Source of the DNA: Plasmodium brasilianum
Lineage: Eukaryota > Apicomplexa > Aconoidasida > Haemosporida > Plasmodiidae
Direction of reading: 5' to 3'
Length of the DNA stretch: 64,000 nucleotides
Assembly (NCBI RefSeq): GCF_023973825.1
Contig: NC_090120.1
Coordinates: forward strand, 1,203,001 to 1,267,000
The notes beneath the pieces were generated by a model that was given only the letters and a program-made list of their open reading frames with translations, had not been told where the DNA came from and did no database searches. The position numbers were made by a program, and so were the translations under genes. Numbering within the stretch: position 1 is the stretch's first letter; each line of letters begins with the position of its first letter. Below, in pieces: positions 52,760 to 64,000 of this stretch.

Positions 52760-55430
52760 AATAAAAAAAAAGGGGGCATAATTATTCCTCCTTCCATGGG
52801 GGGATACTTCATTTTCACTTATGTTTTTCACGCCCTTTTGATTATTCATCTTCCATTTATTCGTTCTTCATTCGCACATCCGTTCACCTGCTGATTAGTA
52901 GGTGAATGGTATGTACATGTATATGTGCGTTATTCGTGCTGTACTGGATATGCTTACTGTGTGAGTGTTTTGCATATGTACGAATACTCCATATGCACAC
53001 ATTTTTGCTAGTCTATTTGCTTCCTTTTTTTTTTCGTTATACCTATTTTTTTTTTTTTTTCTTTTTTTTTGCGTATATTTAATAACATATCATACCATAA
53101 ATAGGTAAAAAAAAAAAAAAATGAAATTTTTTGCAATGTTATTTGAAGCATCATTTTGTAGATAATTAGGAAAGTTTTATATAAATAGAAATTGTTTAAA
53201 AAAAAGAAAAAGGTGAAACCCAATTTAATGCACACAGGGGGAAACCTATAACAAACACGTTTTTTCATCATTTTTATTATTTTTGTTGTTGTTTTTTAGA
53301 TTTTTTTATTTTTTTTAATTTTTATTTAATTTTCCTTCACCACAAAATCTTAATATTAAATAAGTATATGTGCGCGCAATGGCATACGGAAAAATGGTAA
53401 AAAAAAAAAAAAAAGAAAAAAATTAATAATCAAAGAGTACAGAGTAAGAAGTAAAAAATAAAAAGAAAAAAAACAAAAGGGAAAAAGCAAGATCTAAAAA
53501 GCATTCTAGTAAATCACTTCAGTTTAACTTCAGTCGATGGTGAAAAGCTACGAAAAGGAATTAAGAAAACGGTTAAAACATACTATTTTTTCTATGTTGT
53601 ATTTCAGTTCATTTTTATTATTTATTTTTTTTTTTTTTTTTTTTTACATCGTGCAGTTAAATAGGAAAAATGATAAAAAATTAATTTTCATTGCATATAT
53701 GTAGTATTTTTTATTTTTTTTTTTTTTTTTCGTTTACTTTTGGACAATTAGAATTATAGGTAGTTATTTTTATATTCCTTTTGTGCATTATTTAGTAAAA
53801 AAGAAAAAAAAGAAACTTTATTGCTTTCTACTATTTTGATTTATTAAATTATTTCTATGAACATACAGTTTTTTAATTTCGCTGACTTAATAGCAAATTT
53901 TAATTACTCCACGTTTTGCAATAATTGTTCTACATAACTCTATGCGTACTATTACGTACACATAAATTTGTGTATATATGTATATTTTTTTTTTTCTTTT
54001 TTAAATTTACCCAATATGCATTATTTCCTTTGTTTTGGTCTTCCTTATTTTTTATATAACTTCTACATAATTTTTTTGTAGAAACCGCTCCATTTTTTAA
54101 ATGTGCATAACACATGATTACCTGTTTTTGCCAATTTATCGTTTTTACCCATTTTATACCTCATTTTTGCCAATTTTGTTATCCCTTTTTTCCAGTTTTT
54201 TACCTCTTTCTTCCCTATTTTTTTATCTGTTTTTACTCATTTTTTTTTTTTTTTTTTCTTTTCCTACCCTTCCACCTATATGTGTGCAATTATTTAAATA
54301 TGCACAGGTGTAGATAGGTTTACATATGTTTGTATCCTGGTTTTATTTTTATGTAAGATGATGGATGTTACTGCTTTCTTTTTTTTTTTTTTACACTGCT
54401 ATGTATACCTACTTTTTTAATTATGTTTTTCCGTCGAGGAATGCGTAAGATGTTATATTATTCATATATACAGGTATAATATGCAAAAGAGAGAGTAATG
54501 CTATTACATAAGTGTGTAAGAAAACATGTGTGTAAGTAGGTGCGTATATACCAGCATAAGTATGTGCGTATATACCAGCATACGTATGTGCGTATATACC
54601 AGCATACGTATGTGCGTATATACCAGCATAAGTATGTGCGTATATACCAGCTTAAGTATGTGCGTATATACCAGCATAAGTACGTGCGTATATATCAGCA
54701 TAAGTACGTGCGTATATACCAGCATAAGTATGTGCGTATATATCAGCATAAGTATGTGCGTACGCATGTGTGTAATGATGTACATATGTGTATATTTACA
54801 AACATATAAAAGTTTTTACATAAAGCACAATGCTTTCGCCTTATCGAATTTATTTGATATGTGTGGATATATATATATATATATATTCCCCTTTTGACAA
54901 TTAATGTTGTAGACTTTTTATTTTTTTTTTTTCTCCATATAGCATATAATGGTTATTTACATGTACTGAAACTAATTCTTGTTAAAGTCTTTCTTAATAT
55001 ATTACATGGGAAGCAAAAAATAGAAACAATTGGTAAAACAATAGTGGTTTTGTCAGTCATCCCAAAGGAATAGTAGAATAACCACAGTTATAGTAATAAT
55101 AATGTAACTGATAGGAGCATAAAAAAAAAAAAAAGAATAAAAAGAATAAAAAGCAACAAGAGAGAACAAAATAAAACAAAGGAGAGCAAAATAAAGAAAA
55201 ATAATATATAACAAATAATAGCAAAATAAATGTGTAGAGCTAAAATTTCAAAGAACGAACAAAAAAAATTGAAAATATTTTGGTAAAAAAATATGCAACA
55301 GGAACGCTCAAATTAATACAGCATACCACATATTTTGTTCATATGTTCATTGGGCATATATATATGAGAAAAATTGAACATATTCGAAAATATCGGTTTT
55401 TGCTCTTACTTATGTAAATGTGTATATATG
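52760..55430. other. 2.7-kb intergenic region
   Basis: Non-coding between the 1952-residue gene and the ARF-like gene. Poly-A/T runs lie at 53048-53061, 53106-53120, 53626-53645, 53716-53730 and 54239-54257. A 24-bp array lies at 54536-54765, and (TA)n at 54868-54884. Repeat-driven frames are open on both strands over the array. I see no gene. Confidence 0.6.
54536..54765. repeat. Tandem repeat, 24-bp unit (gtgcgtatataccagcataagtat)
   Basis: About nine or ten copies with single-base changes (catacg/cataag/cttaag). Because 24 is a multiple of three, frames stay open on both strands; these frames are not genes. Confidence 0.93.
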
Positions 55431-56874
55431 ATGGGTAATGCAATATCATCAATTTTTAGAGATTGCTGTAATAAATTTTTTAATAAAAAAATAATTTTTC
55501 AAATAAGAATTTGTGGTCCTGCGCAAAGTGGAAAGACAACATTTGTCAAGTATTTATTGCACAATAAGTTTTTGAAAGTAAAGCCAACCGAAGGTTCGTT
55601 CGTGCAGTAAAATAAAAAGTATACATATATATCGTTTCGTTTTAATCCATTTTCCCATATGCGTGTGTATTTTACGTCTCTTTTTTATTTATTTATTTTT
55701 ATTTTTTTTTTTAGGTCTTTTTGTTGAAAAAATAGACTTTGAAGAATTTTCGATCATCATATGGGATTCTCGATATAGCATAGAAGATGATGTATTACGA
55801 AAAAAAAAAAAAAAAAAAAGGAAGAAAAATAAAAACAAAAAAAGAAAAAAAATTTACCCACTTACCTATTGGCCATAACATTTCTGTACGTACTTTTCCC
55901 ACCATCTACATTTTGATATATATCCACCACTGTGTTCTATTTTTTTTTTCCCTTCAGGCGTCTATTAACAGGCTAGATATGGATGCCGTTATCTATTTCA
56001 TCGATTTGTCAGATCATGGAAGACTAAAAATAGGTTTAAAAGATATATGTACATGTAGATATATATACACGTATACATAGATATATTCATAAATACACAC
56101 ACGTATACATAGATATATTCATAAATACACACACATATACATAGATATATTCATAAATACACACACATATACATAGATATATTCATAAATACACATATAC
56201 ATATACATATACATAAACACATGTACATATATACCATTGATCACTGTTATATATGTAAAAATAGCACACTACATATGATAAGCTGTAAGTGCGAAATAAT
56301 GTAATTACTCAGTGAAGATATTTGCATGGGATTAACAGAGACACTGAAAGTCTTGTTTCCACATTGTTGTTTAACGGATTTTTTTTATTTATTATAATTT
56401 ATATTATTATAATTTATTTTATTTTAATTTATATTATTATAATTTATTTTATTTTGATTTTTTTTTTTTTTTTTTTTTTTTTTGCAGCGAGAAAAGGATT
56501 TTATAAAATACTACAAGATTATAATCATATAGAAGACTTTTTAATAATAGCAAGTAAACAAGACAAAAAAAATTGTATGTTACTACAACATGTTAGGAGT
56601 GAGCTAAAGCTTGATCAAATTGTCGATAGAAATTGGTAAGGAAATGCAGGAATAGCAGGAACAGGTTTCCTAGTGGGCTACTACTTACTCATCGAGGGTG
56701 GTCTTATAAACGCACGCATATATATTCTAGCATGTTTAAGTATATATGTATATGTGAATGTACGTGTGTGTACGTATATGTGTGTGTACGTATATGTGGG
56801 TGTACGTATATGTGTGTGTACGTATTTGTGTGTGTACAAATTAGTGTCTGCGCTCCCATTCCAACGTAACACGG

Positions 56875-56909
<35 letters not shown>

Positions 56910-57028
56910 CAAAAAGCCATTTGGTAGAATGCTCATCCAAAACAGGGCTTGGAGTAGAAACCTCGATGAACTGGTTGTTTAATCAGCTGATGATGAGAAG
57001 ACGAAAAAATTTGTGTTTTATTAAATGA
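55431..57028 (+). CDS. ARF-like small GTPase with degenerate G motifs, 5 exons
   Basis: Model: join(55431..55593, 55715..55791, 55958..56033, 56488..56635, 56917..57028), 576 bases, 191 residues; all borders GT/AG, phases agree. The N-terminus MGNAISSIF fits the N-myristoylation pattern of ARF proteins. P-loop GPAQSGKT is at 29-36 and the switch-1 PT at 52-53. The G3 motif reads WDSR (71-74) in place of WDxGGQ, so the catalytic Gln is missing. VIYFIDLSD follows, as in ARFs, then ASKQD (127-131) in place of NKQD, and CSSKTGLGV for the SAK motif. The tail is basic (MMRRRKN). Role by family: membrane-traffic switch; the missing residues suggest slow or no hydrolysis. Start chosen at the second of two adjacent ATGs, because it gives Met-Gly. 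It corresponds to PFI1005w (memory). Confidence 0.87.
56073..56200. repeat. Tandem repeat, 32-bp unit, in intron 3 of the ARF-like gene
   Basis: About four copies of a unit beginning atacatagatatattcata and ending in CA repeats. Confidence 0.9.
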
Positions 57029-57876
57029 TGATTTTTTTTCTCACCTGCACATATATTTTTCTGGTCATTTTTTTAATACTTTCCTATTTTTAATATTTTC
57101 TCTTTTTTATTACTTCCCCTTTTTTGATACTCCTCCCTTTTTTGATACTCCTCCCTTTTTTGATACTCCCCCCTTTTTTGATACTCCCCCCTTTTTTGTA
57201 CTCCTCTTATTTTATACTGTCGTTCTTTCAATATTTATTATTACGTATTTATTTGAAGATAGTTATAACCCCTCGGGGATGTTGTTTCTTTTTTATTTTT
57301 ATTTTATTATTTTACCATTTTATTATTTTATTATTTTACCATTTTACTGTTTTACCATTTTACTGTTTTACCATTTTGTTACAATTGTACATGTCCAATA
57401 TATACTAATTTTTCTCAAAAATATTCAAAATAAATTAAGCATTTGTGCAACCTCTGAGTGGCATACGTAATCCCAACGGACATGCTAAAATGTGAGGTAC
57501 ACCTATGGGCTAAAAACTAAAAAAGAAAAAAAAAGAAAGAAAAGGTACGAATGAAATTGAAAAAAAAAGAAAGAAAAGGTACAAATGAAATAGAAAAAAA
57601 AAGAAAGAAAAGGTACAAATGAAATAGAAAAAAAAAAAAAAAAAGATACAAATGATATAAAAAAAAAAAAAAAAAAGAAAAAAACATTTACACAATGTGC
57701 AAAAAAAAAAAAAAAAAAAAATGCTCTGCTCGCTAACTCCAAAAATAGGAATATTAGCATATTCGTAGGGCTGTTATGAAACATTTATATAATTTTTAAC
57801 GCAACATTGATTTATTTGTTTTCCTCCTCAAGGGAATTTTCATGGCATTTCTCATGGTTGTGCGCAGGAAGAACAA

Positions 57877-57910
<34 letters not shown>

Positions 57911-58333
57911 AAGAAAAATTAGTAAATATAAGTAAAAACAAGTAAAATTAATGAAAAACAAGTAAATACGAGTAATTAACCCTAGGAACGGTAAAATGAT
58001 CGAGGCTAAGTACGTATGAAGAGAAGCTCATCTTTGGTGCACATATTTAAGTGAGCTTGCTCCAGCAGGAATTAGCCTCTAGTGAGTAGCGTTTCAATTT
58101 AGCAGGTACACATGCCCACACACATATATATATATATATATAAATATATGTACGTATGTACGTATTTACATATGTATACACAATTATACCCCCACACATG
58201 AATATGTGTATAGGTGTACTTATATATGTCTGTATGTATATATGTCTGTATGTATATAAGTTTGTATGTATATATGTTTGTTTGCATGCATGTTTGTATG
58301 TATGTATATGCTTAGCTAAGGCCAAAGCTGGAA
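57029..58333. other. Intergenic region with T-rich and A-rich arrays
   Basis: ctccccccttttttgata repeats (57120-57200), tattttaccattttactg repeats (57300-57375), a 34-bp A-rich array (57530-57650), long A runs (57702-57720, 57880-57908), (TA)n (58125-58150) and tgtctgtatgtatata repeats (58225-58305). No gene. Confidence 0.55.
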
Positions 58334-61300
58334 ATGCTAAAATGCGCAAATGTTGTTATTGTCGTCGTATATTTGCTCGTACTGAGTATCTGTTGTGCAA
58401 AATTAAATCAAAATTATTGTAACGCATTTGTAAATTTTCCATTAATTAATAATTATTGGAATAAATGTAGAAAGATATATAAAATTTTTGGAAGGAAGAA
58501 AAAAGTAAAAGAGAGTTATGATGAATATTTCAAGGAACTTGATAAGATATTTAACGAAAGTGACTATGATGAAAAAGAAGTGGAAGAAGAGGAAAGAAAA
58601 AAAGAAGAAGAAATGGATTTAATAACAGAAAAGGATTTATTAGAAATAAATTTTTGTAATTATGAAAATGATCCTAGAAGTGTAGCTAACCTTGTTAAAA
58701 ATAAAACTGAAGAAGAAATAGAAAAAGAGAAAGCTATTGAAGAGGAAAAAATAAAACAAAATGAAAAAATGACTTTGGAATATAGTTATGACTATGATAG
58801 AATTTTAAAAAAGAAAAAATTCCTTGAAGAAAAAATAGATTATAAAGATAAATTTTCGTTAAAAGAGGATGAAGAGAAATTAGTCGAACGTATTGATATT
58901 AACAGGATGAATAACTTTTTGAATGATTATAGAAATGATTTCTCTGATTCCTTTTACAAAGGAAGAAGAGACAAGCATTTCGGTCGAGAAGATTTGCAGT
59001 CGGATGATGAGGAGTCAAAAACTCTTGAAAAAGCTAAGGATGAGGAAAAAACGGGAAACATATTTGAAGAAGTTACCCCAGTTCCTATCACTGACAAAGG
59101 AGCGAATGAAAAGGAAAACATTATAAGGGAAAAACTAGAGAGCATTCAATTTTTGAAGAATATAAGGAAGGAGTTTCACCTTGAAAGGGATAATTTCGTA
59201 AGCGACTACGTGCAGCAGATTGAAACGGAGTTCGCTGACGCTCAGGGGGATGGTGGAATTGGAAGTGAAAATGGAAGTGATCGTAGAAGTGATAGTAGAA
59301 GTGATAGTAGAAGTGATAGTAGAAGTGATAGTAATAGTGAGGGAGAAGATGACTGCGGAAGTGGCTTCCAACGTGACGGACCGAATGACAAAGAGTTCAT
59401 TGCGTATGTACAGAAACGAATAAAGAATTATGCAACGAGCGAGGATGTACATAAACTCATTAGGAACAAATTCATAGACATGTTTAGCGTGAATGATGAA
59501 GTAAAAAGAATAAATGAGAAAATTAAAAAAAGTGAAAAGATTAGTGTAATTTTGGACTTATTTAAGGAAAATAAAAATATGAACATGATTAATATTATGT
59601 ATGCTTTTATGTATATATACCGACTGCGTAATTTAAATGTGAGTGATTATATATATGACAGAAGATTTGCTTATTTAACTAATTCTTTTGAAGAGATTTT
59701 AAAGTATTATTTATATATGCTTAACGAGAAGAAGTTAATAAGTATTGATAACAAGCCGAGGACATTAATTCTTAATGATAAAAATATAATTTTTTTAATA
59801 AAATATATGAACCGCTTAAAAGTATTTTACATAAATTTAAATATATACAACATGCTTTTGTTAATATTATCTAAATCTTTTCATTTGTGTTCCATCGATT
59901 CGTTTGTTATTTTGTTGGCTTATCTAAATGAATATACATATTTTAGTAATCATATACATGAAAAAATTAACAAGTCTATATTGGATCGATTATTTAATTT
60001 TTTGGAAGAAAATTCCGTTGAATCGTCAAACTTAAGTTTTGGTCATTTTAAAATATTAGTACCATTGTTAATAAAATATAAATATGTACATAATATTGTT
60101 TTTAAAAAATTATATCATTATTTTGAGAAAGATATAAATAAAATAGCAGATTTTATTATACGTGATAGCACAGAGTCAGATAGCCAATTTTGTAACACCT
60201 TATTTTATGATGCAAAGAATAAAGATCAAAAGAAAAATAAAGAAAATTATTTTTCCTATTTAAAATATCAAAACATTCAAGAAAAAAAAAGAAATCTACA
60301 CTTTTTAGCACAATTTCTGCATTATTTAATGATATCTAAATTTAATCAAAATGACAATATAGTTATTCACCTATTACACATATTTATAAATAATTTTAAT
60401 CTGTTCCATGTGGATGATTTACTAGCCATATTTTACAATTTCGACTTGTTTAAACATGCAAAAGTGGATATCATGTTTCGTTGTAAACAAGAATTATTGC
60501 ATAGAAAATGTTTACTCCAAGATTTCCAAATAAACAAAGTGCTGTCCTTTTTTATATTCAACTATAGAAGGGCCATGATCTTGCGCGATTATTATGGTAT
60601 CTTTTTTAAAAATAGGACCTACACCATACGCAGGGTAGGGAGTGCTGTAAGCACAGGCGGTGTTGAAACGTTGAAAATAAGGGAAAAAGGAAGGCAAGCA
60701 GAAGAACCGGGTGAAGCAGCACAGTTAGAAGTAGGGACAAGGATGGAAAAAGGGAAGCACAAGGATGAACATTCTACATACAACCACTTGAGCAACAGTA
60801 ACAGAGGGAACATTCTACCACCAGATATTAACAATAAGGAACGCAGTGATGACCGATGGGATAACAACACAGATAAGTATAATGATGACCATGCCATTTA
60901 CAAAGTAATTCACAGTAACAGTCATAGTGAAAGTGAAGGGGATTCTTCCATTAACATGAATAATGCTCACTCTGTTACATTAATGGAAGCATTGAAAAAG
61001 AGGAGAAATATAAAATTATATAAACAGAATTATATATTGAACAAAAGGGCCTTTTCGGATAGTCAGTTCCTGTATGATTTTACACATGATATTCATATAT
61101 ATGTAAATTTTCGTAATGTCCATTTATTGAAATTTATATATAATTTATATTTATTAAGTTTATTATTTTACAAAAATGTTGATGTGATTCGCATAGTTAC
61201 TGACCTAGCATATGATTTAGTAGAAACGAATATATTTTCTTTTATTGATCAATACTCCTATTATTTATATGACGATATTTATATTATCATTAAATCGTTT

Positions 61301-62275
61301 AAATATATATCTTTCTTTGCAATTGATTTACCAGAAGTATGGAGAAAATTCTTTTTTCTTCTTCACCATTTTGTTAATGCATTAAATTTAGAAAATATTT
61401 ATGATATTTTTTTTTTTATTAATATTGCAAAATTGACAAATTTAAATTGTGAAAATTATGATGTGCTCAAATTATTAACAACACGGATGAAACAGATAAT
61501 ACAAACTCTCTTTAACTGGGATATGCAAAAGTTCAATACCTTTCCGCATACATACGTTCTGAACATTCTTCGATTAATAAGGGACCATACGAATGAGCAC
61601 GTGGTAAGCTTTGCTGATTTTTTCTTCTACTCCATATACAGAAAAATAGAGATCATATCAAATAGACAACAGGACCAGCCGCAAAATACCCAGACGAACA
61701 ACCGAGAAAACGATGAAATAAAAAAGGACAACGAAAAAAAGAAAGCTATAGAACATCTAACTGTAAAGACGCAGATAGACAACGACACGAGTAATGAAAA
61801 ATATCAAAATTATAAAAATAATAAATTAGATAATATTTATAAAAATGTGAATAATTATATTTACAACTTTAAGGATATTAGAATATTCCTTAAAATTTTT
61901 TTAACTCATTGTAATGAAAATAAAGAAAAATTTAATTTGCAAATTATTGATTTTATTTTATGGAATAGTGAAATGTTTTTTTCTCAAATGGAAATAAATA
62001 AATATTACTATCATAACAATTATGTCTTTGGTACACAAATGAATAAATACTTGTCTTTCTTGCGTCTTATTCTTCAAAAAAAATTGTACAACTCGCTCGT
62101 AATGCGCAGATTTGTTAACATATTCAAATGCATAATACGCATTCAAGGGGTTTACATGAGTGGCAGTAGCAATGGCAGTAACATTAACAAAAGCTTCTTT
62201 TCAAAATTCACTCACATAACAGATATTAATGTATGGAAGTTCATTCGGAAGTATTTTCAATTTACCATACAATAG
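58334..62275 (+). CDS. Large protein of unknown function with signal peptide (1313 aa)
   Basis: Single exon starting at the ATG before a clear signal peptide (NVVIVVVYLLVLSICCA, about 6-22). The next ~40 residues are basic and Asn/Lys/Tyr-rich (NYWNKCRKIYKIFGRKKK), so a signal plus transit leader to the apicoplast is possible. A Glu/Lys-rich coiled segment (about 60-160) and an RSDS repeat (about 315-330) follow. From about 390 to 760 and 900 to 1300 the protein is made of helical repeats rich in Leu, Ile, Phe, Tyr and Asn with spacing like helical-repeat (PPR/heptatricopeptide-type) proteins. I see no RAP domain or other named motif. An insert of charged low complexity (about 770-890) separates the two halves. 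Function unknown. Confidence 0.82.
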   Translation: MLKCANVVIVVVYLLVLSICCAKLNQNYCNAFVNFPLINNYWNKCRKIYKIFGRKKKVKESYDEYFKELDKIFNESDYDEKEVEEEERKKEEEMDLITEKDLLEINFCNYENDPRSVANLVKNKTEEEIEKEKAIEEEKIKQNEKMTLEYSYDYDRILKKKKFLEEKIDYKDKFSLKEDEEKLVERIDINRMNNFLNDYRNDFSDSFYKGRRDKHFGREDLQSDDEESKTLEKAKDEEKTGNIFEEVTPVPITDKGANEKENIIREKLESIQFLKNIRKEFHLERDNFVSDYVQQIETEFADAQGDGGIGSENGSDRRSDSRSDSRSDSRSDSNSEGEDDCGSGFQRDGPNDKEFIAYVQKRIKNYATSEDVHKLIRNKFIDMFSVNDEVKRINEKIKKSEKISVILDLFKENKNMNMINIMYAFMYIYRLRNLNVSDYIYDRRFAYLTNSFEEILKYYLYMLNEKKLISIDNKPRTLILNDKNIIFLIKYMNRLKVFYINLNIYNMLLLILSKSFHLCSIDSFVILLAYLNEYTYFSNHIHEKINKSILDRLFNFLEENSVESSNLSFGHFKILVPLLIKYKYVHNIVFKKLYHYFEKDINKIADFIIRDSTESDSQFCNTLFYDAKNKDQKKNKENYFSYLKYQNIQEKKRNLHFLAQFLHYLMISKFNQNDNIVIHLLHIFINNFNLFHVDDLLAIFYNFDLFKHAKVDIMFRCKQELLHRKCLLQDFQINKVLSFFIFNYRRAMILRDYYGIFFKNRTYTIRRVGSAVSTGGVETLKIREKGRQAEEPGEAAQLEVGTRMEKGKHKDEHSTYNHLSNSNRGNILPPDINNKERSDDRWDNNTDKYNDDHAIYKVIHSNSHSESEGDSSINMNNAHSVTLMEALKKRRNIKLYKQNYILNKRAFSDSQFLYDFTHDIHIYVNFRNVHLLKFIYNLYLLSLLFYKNVDVIRIVTDLAYDLVETNIFSFIDQYSYYLYDDIYIIIKSFKYISFFAIDLPEVWRKFFFLLHHFVNALNLENIYDIFFFINIAKLTNLNCENYDVLKLLTTRMKQIIQTLFNWDMQKFNTFPHTYVLNILRLIRDHTNEHVVSFADFFFYSIYRKIEIISNRQQDQPQNTQTNNRENDEIKKDNEKKKAIEHLTVKTQIDNDTSNEKYQNYKNNKLDNIYKNVNNYIYNFKDIRIFLKIFLTHCNENKEKFNLQIIDFILWNSEMFFSQMEINKYYYHNNYVFGTQMNKYLSFLRLILQKKLYNSLVMRRFVNIFKCIIRIQGVYMSGSSNGSNINKSFFSKFTHITDINVWKFIRKYFQFTIQ
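59278..59342 (+). repeat. Coding repeat RSDS
   Basis: 12-bp unit agaagtgatagt, about five copies, within the 1313-residue protein. Confidence 0.9.
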
Positions 62276-62315
62276 TATGTTGAATTCGTAATTTAAACCC
62301 AGCTTCAAGTTCCCT

Positions 62316-62348
<33 letters not shown>

Positions 62349-62554
62349 CCCTTTACACAACAGCCCAAAATAATTTGGCAAAAAACTTGTGTATTCTTAT
62401 GAAGCGTTAATTTCTTACTTGCATGTTTACGTATACATGTATTTCATTGCATAGTTGCATGTTCATATATTAGAAGCTGAATATTGATATTACACGTTCA
62501 CGTACGCAGTTACGTATTTGCATACACATTTACGGCATATTTGCGCATGTCTCT

Positions 62555-62585
<31 letters not shown>

Positions 62586-62827
62586 GTGTAATTTTATACA
62601 TGCGTTCTGTAATACTTAAACATATTTCTTTACTCCTCCTCCAACTTCAAACTTAGTTTAACAATAAAATATCATTCCCTTAAAAGAAAGTGAAAAATTA
62701 AATTATGAGTTATTCTTTAACCGGTCTGTTGTAATTTATTTCGTTCGCATAATGGTGTGGATATATGAGTTCGTGCATAAAGGTAGAGGTGCATAATAAA
62801 TGTATATACGTATGTATAAATATATAC

Positions 62828-62861
<34 letters not shown>

Positions 62862-63083
62862 CGTACACGTATGTGTAAACGTGAATATGCATTTACAGAA
62901 ACATGTATTTGTAACCCCCATTTTTTTACTACACACATTACGAATGTAAAATGTACATAAATGGGAAAATCAACAAGCGCCACCTAAAATAAATATTTAC
63001 TCGTCATACCCTTTTTCAATAATTTTATTAAAAATATTAATAAAAACATTTTATATAACTAACCGTTCCTAACATCTGACGCT
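62276..63083. other. Downstream non-coding DNA
   Basis: Long poly-T runs (62321-62348, 62559-62585) and a (TA)n tract (62836-62861). No gene seen. Confidence 0.55.
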
Positions 63084-63976
63084 ATGTTTATTATCCCAAA
63101 TGGAACACGTGAAATAAACATCGGTACGTAAATGTATACAATATAAATATATATGTAATGCTTGTGTATATACATATATACACAAATATACATGTTTCAG
63201 TGGCAAACAATTTTTCTCTCCTCTGTAGTTCTACATTTTAATTTATTTTGCTTATTGAGTTTTATGTAAACTATTTTATTATATGCACTCTATTAAATTT
63301 GTTTTGCTAAATTCGTTCTGCCAAATTCGTTCTGCTAAATTTGTTTTGCTAAATTTGTTTTGCTAAATTTGTTTTGCTAAATTTGTTTTGCTAAATTCGT
63401 TCTGCTAAATTCGTTTTGCTAAATTTGTTTTGCTAAATTCGTTTTGCTAAATTTGTTTTGCTAAATTCGTTTTGCTAAATTCGTTTTGCTAAATTCGTTT
63501 TATTTAAATTTTAATATATGTTTATTTTTTTATTTTTTTGTGTTAATTTGCTATTAATAAAAAAAAAAAAAAGAAAAAACAATATTTTTAATTTTATAAA
63601 TATAAGGCTTTCTCTTTGCGTGTTTAGAGTACGCCATATTTTTTTTTCGTTCTTTCGTTATTTCATTCTTTCGTTCTTTAGTTCTTTTGTTCTTTCGTTC
63701 TTTAGTTCTTTCGTTCTTTAGTTCTTTCGTTCTTTCGTTCTTTCATTCTTTTTTTATTTCTTTTTATCTTTTTTTATCTTTTTTCTGTGTGTGCAATAGC
63801 GTATATATATGTATATATAATAGTAGTAATGCATATATATATATATATGTATATGCGTTATATATATATGTACATATGTATGTACGTATTTTAATTAATT
63901 TCACTTTCTAGACCACAATATTTATGAACATTCAAAATCAAAATGCATTTGACTTCGAAAAAAGGATATTTTAAGT
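63084..63976 (+). CDS. Possible first exon(s) of a gene leaving the window
   Basis: ATG at 63084 opens MFIIPNGTREINI, whose composition looks coding, and ends in a strong donor (ATCG|GTACGT at 63123). Candidate acceptors follow at about 63200 (TTTCAG) and 63912 (TTTCTAG). The frames after them are short: from 63912 the phase-matched frame runs HNIYEHSKSKC to a stop. I cannot complete the gene within the window and do not recognise it. Confidence 0.25.
63295..63505. repeat. Tandem repeat, 14-bp unit (tgctaaatttgttt)
   Basis: About 15 copies, alternating between attcgtt and atttgtt forms. A second array of ttctttcgttctttag follows at 63645-63750. Confidence 0.93.
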
Positions 63977-64000
63977 TTTTGAAATTTTCCTTCTTTTTCT

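Noticed and set aside
56633..56940. Tyr/Val/Cys-rich frames in the last ARF intron
   Set aside because: They derive from tgtgtgtacgtata repeats within the intron.
1..64000. CRISPR arrays, insertion sequences, tRNA/rRNA genes or viral genes
   Set aside because: Arrays here have no unique spacers, no transposase or integrase motif appears in the frames, and I saw no tRNA-like A/B box cloverleaf. A tRNA scan would settle the last point.

Overview
The window is nuclear DNA from a malaria parasite (Plasmodium, clearly not a GC-rich species). The evidence is very A+T-rich DNA, long poly-A/T and (TA)n tracts, large genes full of Asn/Lys/Asp/Ser low-complexity inserts, and short introns with T-rich 3' ends. 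Gene order and family content fit, from memory, the P. falciparum chromosome 9 block around PF3D7_0919400 to PF3D7_0920600. A P. malariae- or P. ovale-like species is my guess and has not been checked by alignment. I see no CRISPR, bacterial operon, rRNA, tRNA, transposon or subtelomeric gene family.

Layout. 0.5-10.5 kb holds four plus-strand genes: an ER protein disulfide isomerase-like protein (3 exons), an MFS sugar-transporter-like protein, the OST48/WBP1 subunit of oligosaccharyltransferase, and a PLP-binding YggS/PLPBP protein. 11.8-28 kb holds two minus-strand genes: a TLD-domain protein (2 exons, with a Cys-containing repeat insert inside the TLD fold) and a giant RCC1-repeat protein resembling the PP1-interacting RCC-PIP. 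A 4.7-kb divergent intergenic region follows. Next come a plus-strand ELO fatty-acid elongase (32.6-34.5 kb) and, convergent with it, a nine-exon minus-strand gene that I reconstructed exon by exon as the mitochondrial Fe-S co-chaperone HscB (36.0-38.5 kb). Then follow a minus-strand CS-domain protein with a signal peptide (39.8-42.7 kb), a small four-exon secreted protein of unknown function (44.2-45.3 kb), a 1952-residue unknown protein (46.9-52.8 kb), a five-exon degenerate ARF-like GTPase (55.4-57.0 kb), and a 1313-residue unknown protein with a possible apicoplast leader (58.3-62.3 kb). A possible partial gene starts near 63.1 kb.

The genes do not form one pathway. PDI and OST48 both act on proteins in the ER; the HscB protein serves mitochondrial Fe-S assembly; the ELO and sugar-transporter proteins serve lipid and sugar handling. 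Spaces between genes are 0.7-4.7 kb and are filled with homopolymers, (TA)n and minisatellites with units of 13-32 bp.

Main points for a second look: an apparent frameshift in a 15-A run that cuts 45-50 residues off the giant RCC1 protein; the full HscB model with its zinc finger, HPD motif and mitochondrial presequence; an ARF-like GTPase lacking the catalytic Gln and the Asn of NKxD; a five-codon upstream ORF overlapping the PLPBP start as TAATG; and a Cys-rich hexapeptide repeat inside a TLD domain. I found no convincing entirely new system.
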